A stretch of 64,000 nt of DNA from Neurospora crassa OR74A (Eukaryota > Ascomycota > Sordariomycetes > Sordariales > Sordariaceae), in the NCBI RefSeq assembly GCF_000182925.2, contig NC_026507.1:3906001-3970000 (forward strand), written 5' to 3'. The stretch's first letter is position 1, and the number at the start of each line of letters is the position of its first letter. Positions 1 through 10,361 of this stretch are shown piece after piece. The notes under the pieces were generated by a model. That model worked only from the letters and a program-made list of their open reading frames with translations. It searched no databases and had not been told where the DNA came from. The position numbers and the translations under genes are program-made.

Positions 1-535
1 AGGTCCACAGTGGACGGCGTGGACCATATGGAAGCCGACTTGAGATGCCTTTTTGAAGACAAAGTGGACGAAATCACAAGTTCCTATTGTTGGTTTTAGT
101 GATTCTTTTAATGATCTTGTCTCTTCGTCTCCGTCAATAAATAGCAACCGCCGTTTGTTTTTTAACTTCTTACTTCAGCAAATAAATGCTCCCGGCAGGC
201 AAGAACCCAAATCGCACTAGCGCCTGGCCCAAGCTGCAAGGCTGGTTTGACATCAGCTTGGCCTGTGCGTGGGTGATCCCCGACCGTTGAATGCATTTCC
301 CAATTCAGCTCTCATGCAAGTTGAAGGTGCACCCGCGCCAGGTCCGTCTCATCGATTCGTCAAGAAGCTCTCAGTTCGCGACTTTCCAAACATCTTCAAC
401 CGCCAAATCAACTTCCCACTTCATCACCCTCTACACGGCCGCGTCACCATCTTTTGTCAACACGGGATAGCGACCGATATCAATACCATCGACAAAACGT
501 ATCATATCGCTCTCGCGAACAACAAGCCATCAGCC

Positions 536-1734
536 ATGGCGACTGATTCGCGCAAGAGACCTGTGGATGCAGAGGGAGCGCAACCGTCACAACCCAAACG
601 ACCAAGGATCAACACATCTCAACGAACAATTCTCGCAGTCGAGGCGATCGGAAATTCATCAAAGGCAACGACAGCACCCACTCCCGACGGGCTGGCCAAG
701 AATGGACTGAGGCGGAGCATCGCGCTGGCGCTGGAGACGGTCGGCTTTGACGGTGCCACGCCCGAAGCAATAGAGAGCTTTACCATCATGACGGAGACGT
801 GTATGCCGCCTGCGCTGAGGCTGCCCCGCGTCACTTTGCCCTTATGCTAACCTCACCCTGGCCAGACCTCCATTCGTTAACCGAAGAAGTCAAGGTCTTT
901 GCAAACGCCGCGCGCCGCTCCTACCCGATACCCAAGGACTTCGAAAACACTTTAAAGCGATTCAACCTCACACCCACAGCGCTCTACTCCCACAGAAAAC
1001 CCCCGATACCGAAGAAGCAGCGACAGCCAGTATGGGAGGATCTCCCTCTAGACGCCGCCATCCCTACCGACCTTCCCGTCCTCGATCCCGAACTCGACGG
1101 CGCCGCAGACAAGGCAGCCAAGAATTACATCCCGAGCTCATTCCCTTCCTTCCCCAGCGTGCACACCTACAAGTACACCCCCGAAAGCGTCGAGGCCGCC
1201 ACGACCGCCCAGCACAGCATCATGACCGACACACAAGCCACCGTCACCATGACCCAGACCCAAACGATGGCCGAATCCCAGGCAGCAGCAGCAACAGCAG
1301 CAGTAGCAGCCCAGCAATCCCAGTTACCCACCAAGATTCCCCAACGACCACTGGCACCCGACGAGATCCCCCGCGGCGATCCTAAGAAGATCCGCGAAGC
1401 CGCCGCTAAGGAAGCCAAGGCCGGAGAGCAGGCGCTGCGCCGTCTCATGCGCGCCAGCAAGATCGCGAAGCAAAAGGACGTGTCGGCCACGGCACAGCGG
1501 GATCCGTCTCGCAGGGAGCGGTACGCGCTGTGGGAGGCGGCGATGCGCGAGCTGGTGGAGGACGACACCAAGGCGAAAGGCAGGGAGGTGGCGCCCGCGT
1601 CTATGCATAGTCAGCAGGGCCGGGTGGAGATTGCGGACCACAGCATGATTGTGAATGCGGAGAAGGGGTATTATCGGAAGGAGGTGGCTAGGCCGGGGGT
1701 GAGGAAGTTGGCGGGAGAGTTGACGGGGAAGTAA
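536..1734 (+). CDS. taf8: TFIID subunit TAF8-like protein
   Basis: Two exons, 536-800 and 866-1734, joined across a 65-bp intron with GTATGC donor, TGCTAAC branch site and CCAG acceptor, give a 377-residue protein. Residues about 57-110 resemble the histone fold (bromodomain-associated type) of TAF8, in which the helix around ALETVGFDGATPEAIESF continues across the splice into YLHSLTEEVKVFANAARR. Residues about 112-200 carry the proline-rich TAF8 C-terminal segment (PIPKDFENTLKRFNL, then SHRKPPIPKKQ). In the family, TAF8 pairs with TAF10 by histone folds in the nuclear general transcription factor TFIID. The remainder is an alanine/glutamine-rich linker and a charged tail. An in-frame ATG at 269 exists, but 536 starts a typical basic nuclear N-terminus just before the conserved region, so 536 is preferred. 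The splice restores the histone fold in frame, which supports the model strongly. Confidence 0.85.
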
Positions 1735-2674
1735 GGCGTGAGGTGACCGCAGGGCAGTGGTGATGAAGATGCTTACGAGGGAAGGGGTCATCTAGTTCAA
1801 GGATGACGAGGCTACTATGAGCGCACGGTTGGCTTTGGTTATGGCATGGTTTTGCGAGAAGGTACATGGAGGCCGGACAGAATGGCATGTGAAAAGAAAG
1901 GAGAAGTCATCGGTCACGACCAGTGTCATGTTCACAGAATTACGGCTATGAAGATGGCACAAAGCTATTGTTGCTTGATTCACAAGGCTTGGGGAGTTAT
2001 GGGGTTGGCGCATCATTCAGAGCATTAGCATTTGTTGTCATTCTTGAGTTTATACAAGATACCCATACAGAGATAAAGATAGACGGACAATGGTCTATAC
2101 AGCGGATGTTAAGTGGTTCCGATAATACATCATTGTGTAGAACTTGATGTACTGTTCTTCCATTAACGAATTTCGATCCGAACACACGTCTATTGCTCCA
2201 GATGTATTTCGAGTGAAGTCATATCTGAACCTTGGTGAATTTGTTTGTCATCGACCGGTGACAGACGGGTAGTGAAGCTCTCAAGTAACTAAGTACTTGT
2301 ATACTTGAACGCTGCCAGCCTTTGCCGGGCCGGCAATGGCACAGTGCACTTGAAGTGACGACACCGCAGTTCCGGGCTGGCAGGCCTGGGCTGCAGTCGG
2401 TGCCCCCGCCAAAAGCGAGTGAAAAGACAGTGTGAGCCCGCCATTTCGAGGCGACAGCGCCAAGACGGCAGCCGACCCCACCGCCCAGCGACCGCAGTTG
2501 GCTGTGTCGGCCGACCCTATTTTCCGCCGCACAAAAATTTCCGGAATTCCTCGATCTCGTCGCCTGTCTCCGCATTGTGCCTTTGACGATTTCTGACCCG
2601 CGCAGAGGCACCGTGAAAAAGCTCCCCCATTCTCCCATTGATCCTCCCCTGATCAACCAGAAAGGAACTGCAAG
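1735..2674. other. Intergenic between TAF8-like gene and cpc-2
   Basis: I see no gene here. It must hold the TAF8 3' UTR and the cpc-2 promoter and 5' UTR. The last 350 bp before the cpc-2 start are GC-rich with pyrimidine/purine blocks. Short open frames here show no recognisable protein features. Confidence 0.5.
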
Positions 2675-4313
2675 ATGGCTGAGCAACTCATCCTCAAGGG
2701 CACCCTGGAGGGCCACGTAAGTTTGTTTTATTTCTTGCCCGCTCGGTTCGCCCCCGTTTCGCTGATGTTGCTGCTGCTGCTGCTGCTGCTGCTGCGGTTG
2801 CTGCCATGTTGTTGTTATTGTCAACGTCTGCGCTGGTGGGTGGGCTAAGGAGGAGCGCGATGGGCGCAAACTGAAACGGGTACTGCGAACGGCGAGAAGC
2901 AAGTTGGACGGCGACGATGATGGGGACATGGCAGCAGAGCAGACAGCAAGCACAGCGATTCGAAAGAAAGAAAGAGAGAGAGATGTGGTGGGAAAGCAAG
3001 CAAGGCGGAAATGCAGAAAACTGACCACAATATCTTGAACAGAATGGCTGGGTCACCAGCTTGGCCACCTCTTTGGAGAAGTACGAAACCACCGAATGAA
3101 CCGCATAATACTCGCGCGAAGATCATGAACTTACAAATGCTCTCGCAATTAGCCCCAACATGCTCCTTTCTGGTAGCAGAGACAAGTCCCTCATCATCTG
3201 GAACCTCACCCGCGATGAGACCTCGTACGGCTACCCCAAGCGCCGTCTCCACGGCCACTCTCACATCGTCTCCGACTGTGTACGTTAAATACTCGACATT
3301 GGAGGATTGTGTGGATATTTTGGAATCGCGGGCAGTTTGACTGATTGGCGCGGCAGGTGATCTCTTCCGACGGTGCCTACGCCCTCTCTGCCTCGTGGGA
3401 CAAGACCCTCCGTCTCTGGGAGCTTTCCACCGGCACCACCACCCGCCGTTTCGTCGGCCACACCAACGACGTTCTCTCCGTCTCTTTCTCCGCCGACAAC
3501 CGCCAGATCGTCTCCGGTTCCCGCGATCGCTCCATCAAGCTGTGGAACACCCTCGGTGACTGCAAGTTCACCATCACCGAGAAGGGCCACACCGAGTGGG
3601 TTTCCTGCGTCCGCTTCAGCCCCAACCCCCAGAACCCCGTCATTGTCTCCTCCGGCTGGGACAAGCTCGTCAAGGTATGTTGTATAACCTGCTTTACTCC
3701 CCCCCCAAAAAAAACCCGACACCATGATGCATGCATATTTTTCTCAAAATAGTATTTGCTACTTCAGAGCCCTCGGGCCATGAGACCAACATCACACGCA
3801 CTGATTTTCTCGGAAATCACAAACTCCTTGTCAGAAACTGCATGAGATTTCGAGAGGATTTGCGACTAACAGTCTCAACTCAATCAGGTTTGGGAGCTCT
3901 CGTCCTGCAAGCTCCAGACTGACCACATCGGTCACACCGGCTACATCAACGCCGTCACCATCTCCCCCGATGGCTCCCTCTGCGCCTCCGGTGGCAAGGA
4001 CGGTACCACCATGCTCTGGGACCTCAACGAGAGCAAGCACCTCTACTCTCTCAACGCCAACGACGAGATCCACGCCCTTGTCTTCTCCCCCAACCGCTAC
4101 TGGCTCTGCGCTGCCACCTCCAGCAGCATCATCATCTTCGACCTCGAGAAGAAGAGCAAGGTCGACGAGCTCAAGCCCGAGTTCCAGAACATCGGCAAGA
4201 AGTCCCGCGAGCCCGAGTGCGTCTCCCTCGCCTGGTCCGCCGATGGCCAGACCCTCTTCGCCGGTTACACCGACAACATCATCCGTGCCTGGGGTGTCAT
4301 GTCCCGCGCTTAA
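2675..4313 (+). CDS. cpc-2: RACK1-type WD40 protein CPC-2 (G-beta-like)
   Basis: Five exons (2675-2716, 3043-3080, 3153-3279, 3357-3674, 3888-4313) give a 316-residue seven-bladed WD40 propeller beginning [19 protein letters not shown] and ending VMSRA. The WD repeats show clear GH...WD pairs such as [52 protein letters not shown] and [13 protein letters not shown]. This matches RACK1, a core component of the 40S ribosomal head that also scaffolds signalling. Neurospora cpc-2 is known for its role in cross-pathway amino-acid control and in growth and fertility. Introns are 326, 72, 77 and 213 bp; the fourth has a GACTAAC branch site and appears to host a box C/D snoRNA. Third positions are strongly C-biased, as expected for a highly expressed gene. 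The gene looks intact. Confidence 0.97.
2771..2794. repeat. (CTG)n microsatellite in cpc-2 intron 1
   Basis: Eight perfect CTG units lie inside the 326-bp first intron of cpc-2, followed by imperfect GTTGCTGCC and TTG units. No coding role is apparent. Confidence 0.9.
3724..3804 (+). ncRNA. Probable U24/snR24-type box C/D snoRNA in cpc-2 intron 4
   Basis: Seen in the sequence: a box C-like ATGATGC (3724-3730), the guide-like stretch TATTTGCTAC (3753-3762) followed by a D'-like TTCAGA, a C'-like ATGAGA, and a box D CTGA (3801-3804). CCGA upstream and TCGG downstream could form a short terminal stem. TATTTGCTAC is complementary to GUAGCAAAUA, which belongs to the conserved large-subunit rRNA segment targeted by U24. 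Established knowledge: in budding yeast the RACK1 gene ASC1 carries snR24 (U24) in its intron, so an equivalent host intron here is expected. The second guide next to box D is less obvious than in human U24 (CCAACATC rather than CCACCAAGATC). Ends are approximate. Confidence 0.65.
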
Positions 4314-5070
4314 GCGGAGACGTCGGAGCCGGGACTGGTTGGCTAGGGGACGTTGTGGACGGGAGGCTGGCTGCGCGCAGGTTGTCGGCAGTTGTCCGTG
4401 AAGGACGACGCCGCTCCAAGCGTCGTGCGGCTGCTGCTGCCGCCGCTGCTGCTGCATCAGGGCAATTTCGAAGGATTCCATGGTAAAGGCGTATTCTCGG
4501 AACTGCTTTGTATCGTCTTTGCTTTCTTTCATTTTAAAACATATCAAAATGAAAGGACAACTGGGAGCTATGGGAACAAGTTGCATTCTAATGTCACTGC
4601 GAAAGAGCCTCTACGTGCAGCGTATTTTTGGTCCACCACATGGCAATGAATGATAATGAAGGCCAAGATGAACCATTTGATGTGTCCGTTTGCGGTGATG
4701 TGTGATGTGTGGTGATTGACGCGTGATGCATTCGGGGTTATGTTGTGTGATGTGGTGAATTGGTATCAATGTTGTCCCCATCCTCAGCGCCTCTAAGTTG
4801 TAAGCTTCCTGATATCCATTTCACTCGTTCACATCCCGCTCACTCAAGTCGTCCTCGTCGACATTCCTAGCTACTCGACCACCTCGAAAGTCTCCTTGAC
4901 GTACGCGTACAATACCCACAACTACCCTTCTATCTCCTAGCCAACACAACCTCATTTTCATTATCATCCATTCCCCTTCATCTCCCCAACCCTACATATG
5001 CTAAATCTCCCTTCACACCACCCATTCCCCTTTCCATTTCCCTTTCCACCAATCTCATCCTCTTTCCTCC
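4314..5070. other. Convergent intergenic region, no gene seen
   Basis: It lies between the cpc-2 stop and the stop of a minus-strand gene, so it should hold two 3' UTRs. It contains TGTGATG-rich imperfect repeats around 4680-4760 and pyrimidine-rich sequence from 4900. A GCTGCTGCCGCC stretch near 4430-4455 lies in the presumed cpc-2 3' UTR. Confidence 0.4.
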
Positions 5071-5918
5071 CTAGAGTACCGAAGCCATCCCCAACTCCAT
5101 CTTTCCCCATCTCGTTTCTTTCTTAGGTACTCTTCCATTTCCATTCCCGGCCTCAACTGGCCATACTCTTCTACACCCTTCTACCCTTCTACCCTCGAAA
5201 CCCTCTTTAATAAATCCTCCATCGGTAAGCGGGCGCTGGACTCCATCAACAGGACCAGGAACCCAAGAATGATCCTGGCATTCTCTTTCTCGTTCTTCGA
5301 GATCTCTTTCTTCGAGATCTCCCTCCTCCTCCTCCTCCTCCTCCTCCTCCTCCTCCCGTCGTTGCTGTCGTTCCAAGCGTTCTCGGCGTCGTCGATCTCG
5401 CCACCACTGTAGAATACACACGGTGATGAAGGTGATTAGGATAAGAACGAGGACAGTGTCGATTATGGCTGTTAGGGTGGGACCTTCGGTTGGGGAGAAG
5501 AGGGGGTTGGCGTCGGGGTTGGCGTCGGGGTCATTATTGGTGGTGGCGGGGAGGGATTGCGAGGGTTGTTGTTGTTGTTGAGTGCCAGTGTCTGGTTGTT
5601 CAATGGGGTAGATGGGGGAGATGGGTTTGAGGGTGGGAGTGGGCGGAGCGGTGGAAAAAGACGAGGAAGAGGAAGAAGGAAATGGAGGGGAGAAGGTGAA
5701 GGTAGTGTTTGTGCGTTGGTATGCCTGAGTTCAAGCAAAAGGATTCAATCAAGTTAGTATCTAACTACCTGGCAAAGTAAAATATAGGTATATAGGTTTT
5801 GTTGAGCGTTGGGCTTGAAGCTACCTAGGTAGTTTGATCCGTTGGGAATCAAGTTGATAGATTGACTAACCTGCATCATCATTATATCTTCTTCCTCCCC
5901 TTTTTCTCCTTTCGTCAT
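5071..5918 (-). CDS. Small single-pass membrane protein, Ser/Thr/Pro-rich ectodomain
   Basis: I do not recognise a family. A spliced minus-strand model (exon 1 5918-5871, intron 5870-5725 with GTTAGT donor and CTCAG acceptor, exon 2 5724-5071) gives 233 residues. After a short acidic N-terminus ending MMMQ come a Ser/Thr/Pro-rich segment, a Q5 run and two PDANPDAN-type units, then one transmembrane segment (TAIIDTVLVLILITFITVCIL). It is followed at once by a very basic stop-transfer sequence (RDRRRRERLERQQRR) and an 11-residue glutamate run encoded by (CCT)n on the plus strand. The basic side suggests N-outside, C-inside topology. There is no cleavable signal peptide in this model, so an earlier exon could be missing. 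The frame is open and continuous through the transmembrane region, but the first exon is uncertain. Confidence 0.45.
5322..5354. repeat. (CCT)n trinucleotide repeat, coding poly-Glu
   Basis: About eleven CCT units on the plus strand encode the glutamate run just after the basic juxtamembrane segment of the minus-strand membrane protein. Length polymorphism would keep the frame. Confidence 0.85.
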
Positions 5919-7532
5919 TTCGGAGGGTAATCTACCTACCTCTATCTATCCGAGCTCACCCGTATGTCTCCAGGCGTAGAAACCAACCAGCTAGCTGGAC
6001 CGGGTTGGTTTAAATATTTCAGAGACGAACGAGCCGAGCCCTTTAATGTGCAAGTGGACCCAGAGAGACAAAACAAGTTCTTCTTGAATTGTGAATGTCC
6101 TGTGAATAATGTCGTCCCCGCAGTCGAAGAAGACCGAATAATATAGAGGCACTGAACAACCATTCCAAGGACGGTCGGAAAGTTCAGTTCCAAAGTTTAA
6201 GGTTCAGAAGAGAGAATCATCCAACATTGAAAGAATCATGTTTGCAAAGAGCAAAAAAAAGAAGATCCATATGAGAAAAAGAGAGAAAGGAAGGAACGCA
6301 GCCTTCCGGGACCGAAAGAGCCCCAACTCGGGAAAATATTTCATCCACGTGTGCAACTACTTACAATTACTCACCTGTATTAGCCGTCCTGTGTAAAGAA
6401 ATGAGCCAGGAAGAGAGAGACGTTTAGTTGCTTCCTCCAGGCCATGTACAGTGACACCGTCCTGGTAATATATCCCGAAAGTGACCAGTTTGTCTCCCTT
6501 GTGCCAAGTGCAATGCCAGTGTTTGCTTGGGAAGTGTCACCAATGGTGTCTTTTGGCGTAGGGCGACATCCGATGTCGTGTTCATGGTGGCAGCCCCAAA
6601 GTTCGTGGTAATCATATATCTTTTCTCAGTCTGATGCCTCCCAGTTGGTAATGTGCAACATAGATTGTGTGGGCTGGCTACTTGGTAACCTAAAATGCCG
6701 AGGAGTCTTGATGTCTTGTAAGTCATGATTTTTCCTCAGAGACAAGTTGGACGTTTCCAATCATGCAGTGAAAGGTTGTCTCCATAAGCGAAAGGGCAAG
6801 TCAATTACCAATTTTTTCCATCAAAGTTCTGTCAAGTAATCCCAAACGCTGTTATGTCTATGCCTGTTTCCTATCATCCTATTTCATAGAAAAAAACAAA
6901 ACCAAAAGTCGCTGATGATACCAAAAGAGAAAACAATATCAATCCCACCAAATCCCCTTCTACATTCCGTTTGTTTCAGTCCCCGCTCCTCAGCACTTAC
7001 CCCTCCCGTGGACTATCCTCCGTTCCTGTGGGTGTATCACGTTCCCTATTGCCATGATCTTGTACGTGTCTGTCCCGCTGTTCGTCACCGCCCGGTTCGT
7101 CCAAACGTGCAAGTGACTCCCTCAGAAAGTCTCCGAGCCAGGGTGGCTGCTCCGGTAATGTTAGATGTTCAGCGTCGGTGGAGTATCGGTTGTCAGTGGA
7201 GTATCGGTTGTCAGTGGAGTATACGCTGCTGGCTGAACGGCATCTTCAGCATATGAATGTCGACTGAAAACACTTCCTGGAAAATAAAAGAGGGAAAAGA
7301 TAAGCCGCTTGAAACCACAAAAGAGGTTGTAGCTCGCGAAGCGGAGAGAATAGAGGGGTAAACGCCGAGATAGATGCCACGCTGAAACGGATGTGTGTAG
7401 TGTGTGAAACCAAACAGAGACGCCTGGGGAACAACGGAAGAGAAGAATGTAAACTCACCTGGTCTGACACTCGGTTGGGTCGAAGAATCACTTCTGCCAT
7501 CTCCTTCACCTTCTATTACGGCGCTGGGTTCT
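5919..7532. other. Gene-poor region with palindrome and 18-bp tandem repeat
   Basis: No gene is supported. The perfect 12-bp palindrome CTACCTAGGTAG lies just outside, in the neighbouring intron at 5821-5832. An 18-bp unit beginning GTGGAGTATCGG is repeated two and a half times at 7179-7224. Part of the right end may hold the 3' UTR, or an extra 3' exon, of the DUF3112-like gene: a donor-like GTGAGT and a downstream open frame around 7400-7460 exist but could not be settled. Confidence 0.4.
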
Positions 7533-9153
7533 TCATTCTACTTTATTAGCTTCCTCATCAGCTTGCCTCACTGTCAAGCCACGGGGTGGGCTGAACTCAC
7601 CTTCTCGAAGACGCGACGGTTCTGTCCATCCACTGGTTGCATAGTTGTTGCCAGTATTGCCAGCCGTCCCGGCGGTAGCAGCACCCGTACCTCTCTCATT
7701 TACAAACGAAGAAGACGGCTGCGCTGGATTGGATAAAAGTCCAGTAGTACTATTGGCTCCGGAATATGTAAAAGAAGGTGGCGGTGGTCTGATCCCAGAG
7801 GATAAAGCCTGCGCCCCGCCCTCAGACGTGGAGGACTGAGGCACCGAAGTGGATGATCCCGCGAGGAAAGTAGAAGATAGAACGTGCTCGGGTGGCTTGG
7901 GAGTACCAGGAGCATCGGGTGCTGGTACAGCTGGCTGGTTTTCGGCTTCACGCTCCGCATCACGGTCCGCTGCACGCACAGGTTGGTGGCCATTTTGTCC
8001 CTCTCCAAAATCTTCCAATGGTATTCCTTCGCCTGCGGGTTCTGGCTGCGCTTCATTCCTTGGCCTCGCCGGGTTCGGCCTTGCCACGTTCGGCCTGACC
8101 GCGTTCGGCCTTACCGCGTTCGGCCTTGGGTTATACTCGCCTGGCCCCTTGGCCCCGTTTGGTACCCAAAAGATCTTGTCAATTCGGAAAACGAAGTAAG
8201 CGTACAAGATGATAGTATCGATGGTGAAGTTGAAGACGTAGAAGGCGGCGCGGCTGTGGTACCAAGTTGGGTGGTCCATTGGACGTGCATCAAAGTTTGT
8301 TCCAAGTTTGAAGCCGGCGCCCAGAGCATTCAGGCACGAAGTGAACAGCAACAGAAAGGTCTTGGTTGACAGCGGTCCTTCTCCAAAATCCTCAAAGGGA
8401 ACCCGATGCCGATATGCTAGAACGGCGGGGAAAAAAACCGGCCTGGCAACGCACCACAGGAGGTATCCAATGATGACGATTGGGAGAAAGGCCAAGATGG
8501 TTAGCCAAGTGCTCATAATGAGCAGCAAGATACGCTCGCCGTGGCGTATGTCGGCGTTAAGAGTATAGAAGTAATGCACCGTTGTGGCGATGATGATAAT
8601 CAGGGAAGTGACAATGCTTCCGATGATGATCTTGTGGATCTTGCTCACATGTGGGTTCTAGCCCAGGCGTGGCTCCATCGCGCGGAGGAGGCGTTGTGCG
8701 AAGAAGAGATTCACAATGATGATTATCACGCCGCCCAGAAGGAGAAACACAGTGGCAGCAATCTCAAGGTGAGGGTTATCCGGATGTGATGCCCAGGCAA
8801 TACGCATCGAGATAGCGATAAGCCGGGCCGTACAAAGGACAAAGAGTGGCATGTTGAAAAGGAACTTGCGGTTGCGTTGTTTGTTGCGTTGAAACACGGT
8901 CATGTGTATAGCGGAAGCCATACCGAAGAGTATAAAAAAGAGACTGCAGGGGATAACATCGCGAGCATCCATAGTGGGTATTCCACCAACCGGGGCGTAC
9001 GGAGGGAGATATGGCGGCGCGGGGGAGCTTGCCTGATCACGATTATTATTAGCATCTGTGTTGACAGCGTGTGATTTGGAGGTCTGTTCGAAGGAAGAGA
9101 TGCCTTACCGCCCGTGTTTCCATTCGCCATTCGTCCGTGCACGTGGGAGCCAT
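7533..9153 (-). CDS. DUF3112-like multipass membrane protein with one in-frame TAG
   Basis: The spliced start (exon 1 9153-9109, intron 9108-9033 with GTAAGG donor and GATCAG acceptor) joins MAPTCTDEW... to ASSPAPPYLPPYAPVGGIPT, a proline-rich lead-in typical of this fungal family as I remember it. Exon 2 then runs in one frame to 7533. It has about seven hydrophobic segments, the motif NLFFAQRLLRAMEPRLG, the motif DHPTWYHSRAAFYVFNFTID, and a long hydrophilic tail with RPNAV repeats. One TAG at 8660-8658 interrupts the frame right after PRLG, exactly where I expect a tryptophan (TGG); the frame is open on both sides. Reading through it, the product would be about 520 residues. An intron using GTGATA upstream could remove the TAG but would also delete the conserved NLFFAQR segment. 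Either a nonsense allele, a sequencing error or translational readthrough is possible. The 3' end may be spliced differently. Confidence 0.6.
8069..8133. repeat. 15-bp tandem repeat encoding RPNAV units
   Basis: About four imperfect copies of a 15-bp unit (plus strand GTTCGGCCTTACCGC and variants) encode RPNAV, RPNAV, RPNVA and RPNPA in the hydrophilic tail of the DUF3112-like protein. Confidence 0.8.
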
Positions 9154-10361
9154 GTTGGATGTGTTGGAGTGGCCAAGAAGGCTGATAGTGATGGCGAATC
9201 GAATAAGTACGGATGGGTTTCCAAACAATAAACGGAGATGGGGATGGGGAAGAAAAGAATGTAGATGTAACACTTTCAAAGTCCACGCCGGATCCAAAGA
9301 ACTGACTAAAGACTATCACAAGAAGGCGAGGAAACGCGATGACAAAAAGAGCAGTTGGTGAATAAATAAACTTGAGATTGCGAGGAAGTATTTACGCGGG
9401 CAACACAGCACTTGAGAGGGGCGACTGCCAGATACTGTCCTCGAAATGATCCTGTTGAGGCTGTAAAGAGCAATGCACCACATCGCCTTGACAACTGCCC
9501 GTCCTGTCCCTGGATATGAGTACGGTAGAGGAGACCGGGCACTTTCCGCGGTAATCTCATGTTTCCTTGAAAAGAGTAGCATGAGACAACAACCTAGGTC
9601 GTGAAGATGGAGAAACTGCTTGTGCTAACGGAAAGAGAGCCCCATTACATGTTCATGACCTGTGAAGAACTTGTGAAGAGTAGCAACTTCCTGAGAGAAC
9701 ATGATAACAGCAAGTAGTGACATTAAATCAAGCTCTCAATGACATGGTAATGTTCAGGAGCTGCCTTTTCAACGAATGACGGTAGAGTGTCCCAGAATAG
9801 CTGTGATCATGATAATGCATCTCGAGGGAGAAAAGCTCGCGCTAGACAATGACATTTCTTAGCATCTTTCGAGGGAATGAGAAGATAATTAGGTAGCAAA
9901 GAGCTGGTGAGTGCCATAGCGACACTGTCAGTATGGTAACAGTAGAGAAGGTTCGTTGCTGAGAGGTCTGGGGCAAGCATCAAGTTCCATCAAAGTGGAA
10001 GTTGGAAGTTGTCGAGTTGAAGTTCAACAACACAATTGCCAAGACTTGGGGTTGGACCTTCTGGGCCTTATTAGTGGGGCTTCCCCTTCACTGCTGCCGC
10101 TGCCCTGCTGCCCCTGCAAGCGCTGTTTGCCGTTCATCGGGCAGAGGCCGTCCACTTGGCCGCAGAAACGCGGAAAGCGGAATTTGCCGTCGAGAATTTT
10201 GTCCCACTTTGTCGCTGCAGCGAGTCCCAGTCCGGCCGACCACTACCGTCCAGCCCGTCCGTCGTTCGTCGCCTCCCCCGATCCGAGCTCCGTCCAGTCT
10301 TTCTGTTTAGAGAGAGAGAGAGAGAGAGGCCCCGATTGCCAATGCCATCCACACCGGCACC
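9154..10361. other. Divergent intergenic region with (GA)n near the uL22m start
   Basis: No gene is supported. It should hold the promoters of the minus-strand DUF3112-like gene and the plus-strand uL22m gene. An ACCTAGGT palindrome lies near 9592. A (GA)n tract at about 10308-10328 lies about 35 bp before the uL22m start, probably in its 5' UTR. Confidence 0.4.

Noticed and set aside
2219-3028. 269-codon minus-strand frame over the cpc-2 start
   Set aside because: It owes its length to the CTG repeat and GC bias and overlaps well-supported exons.
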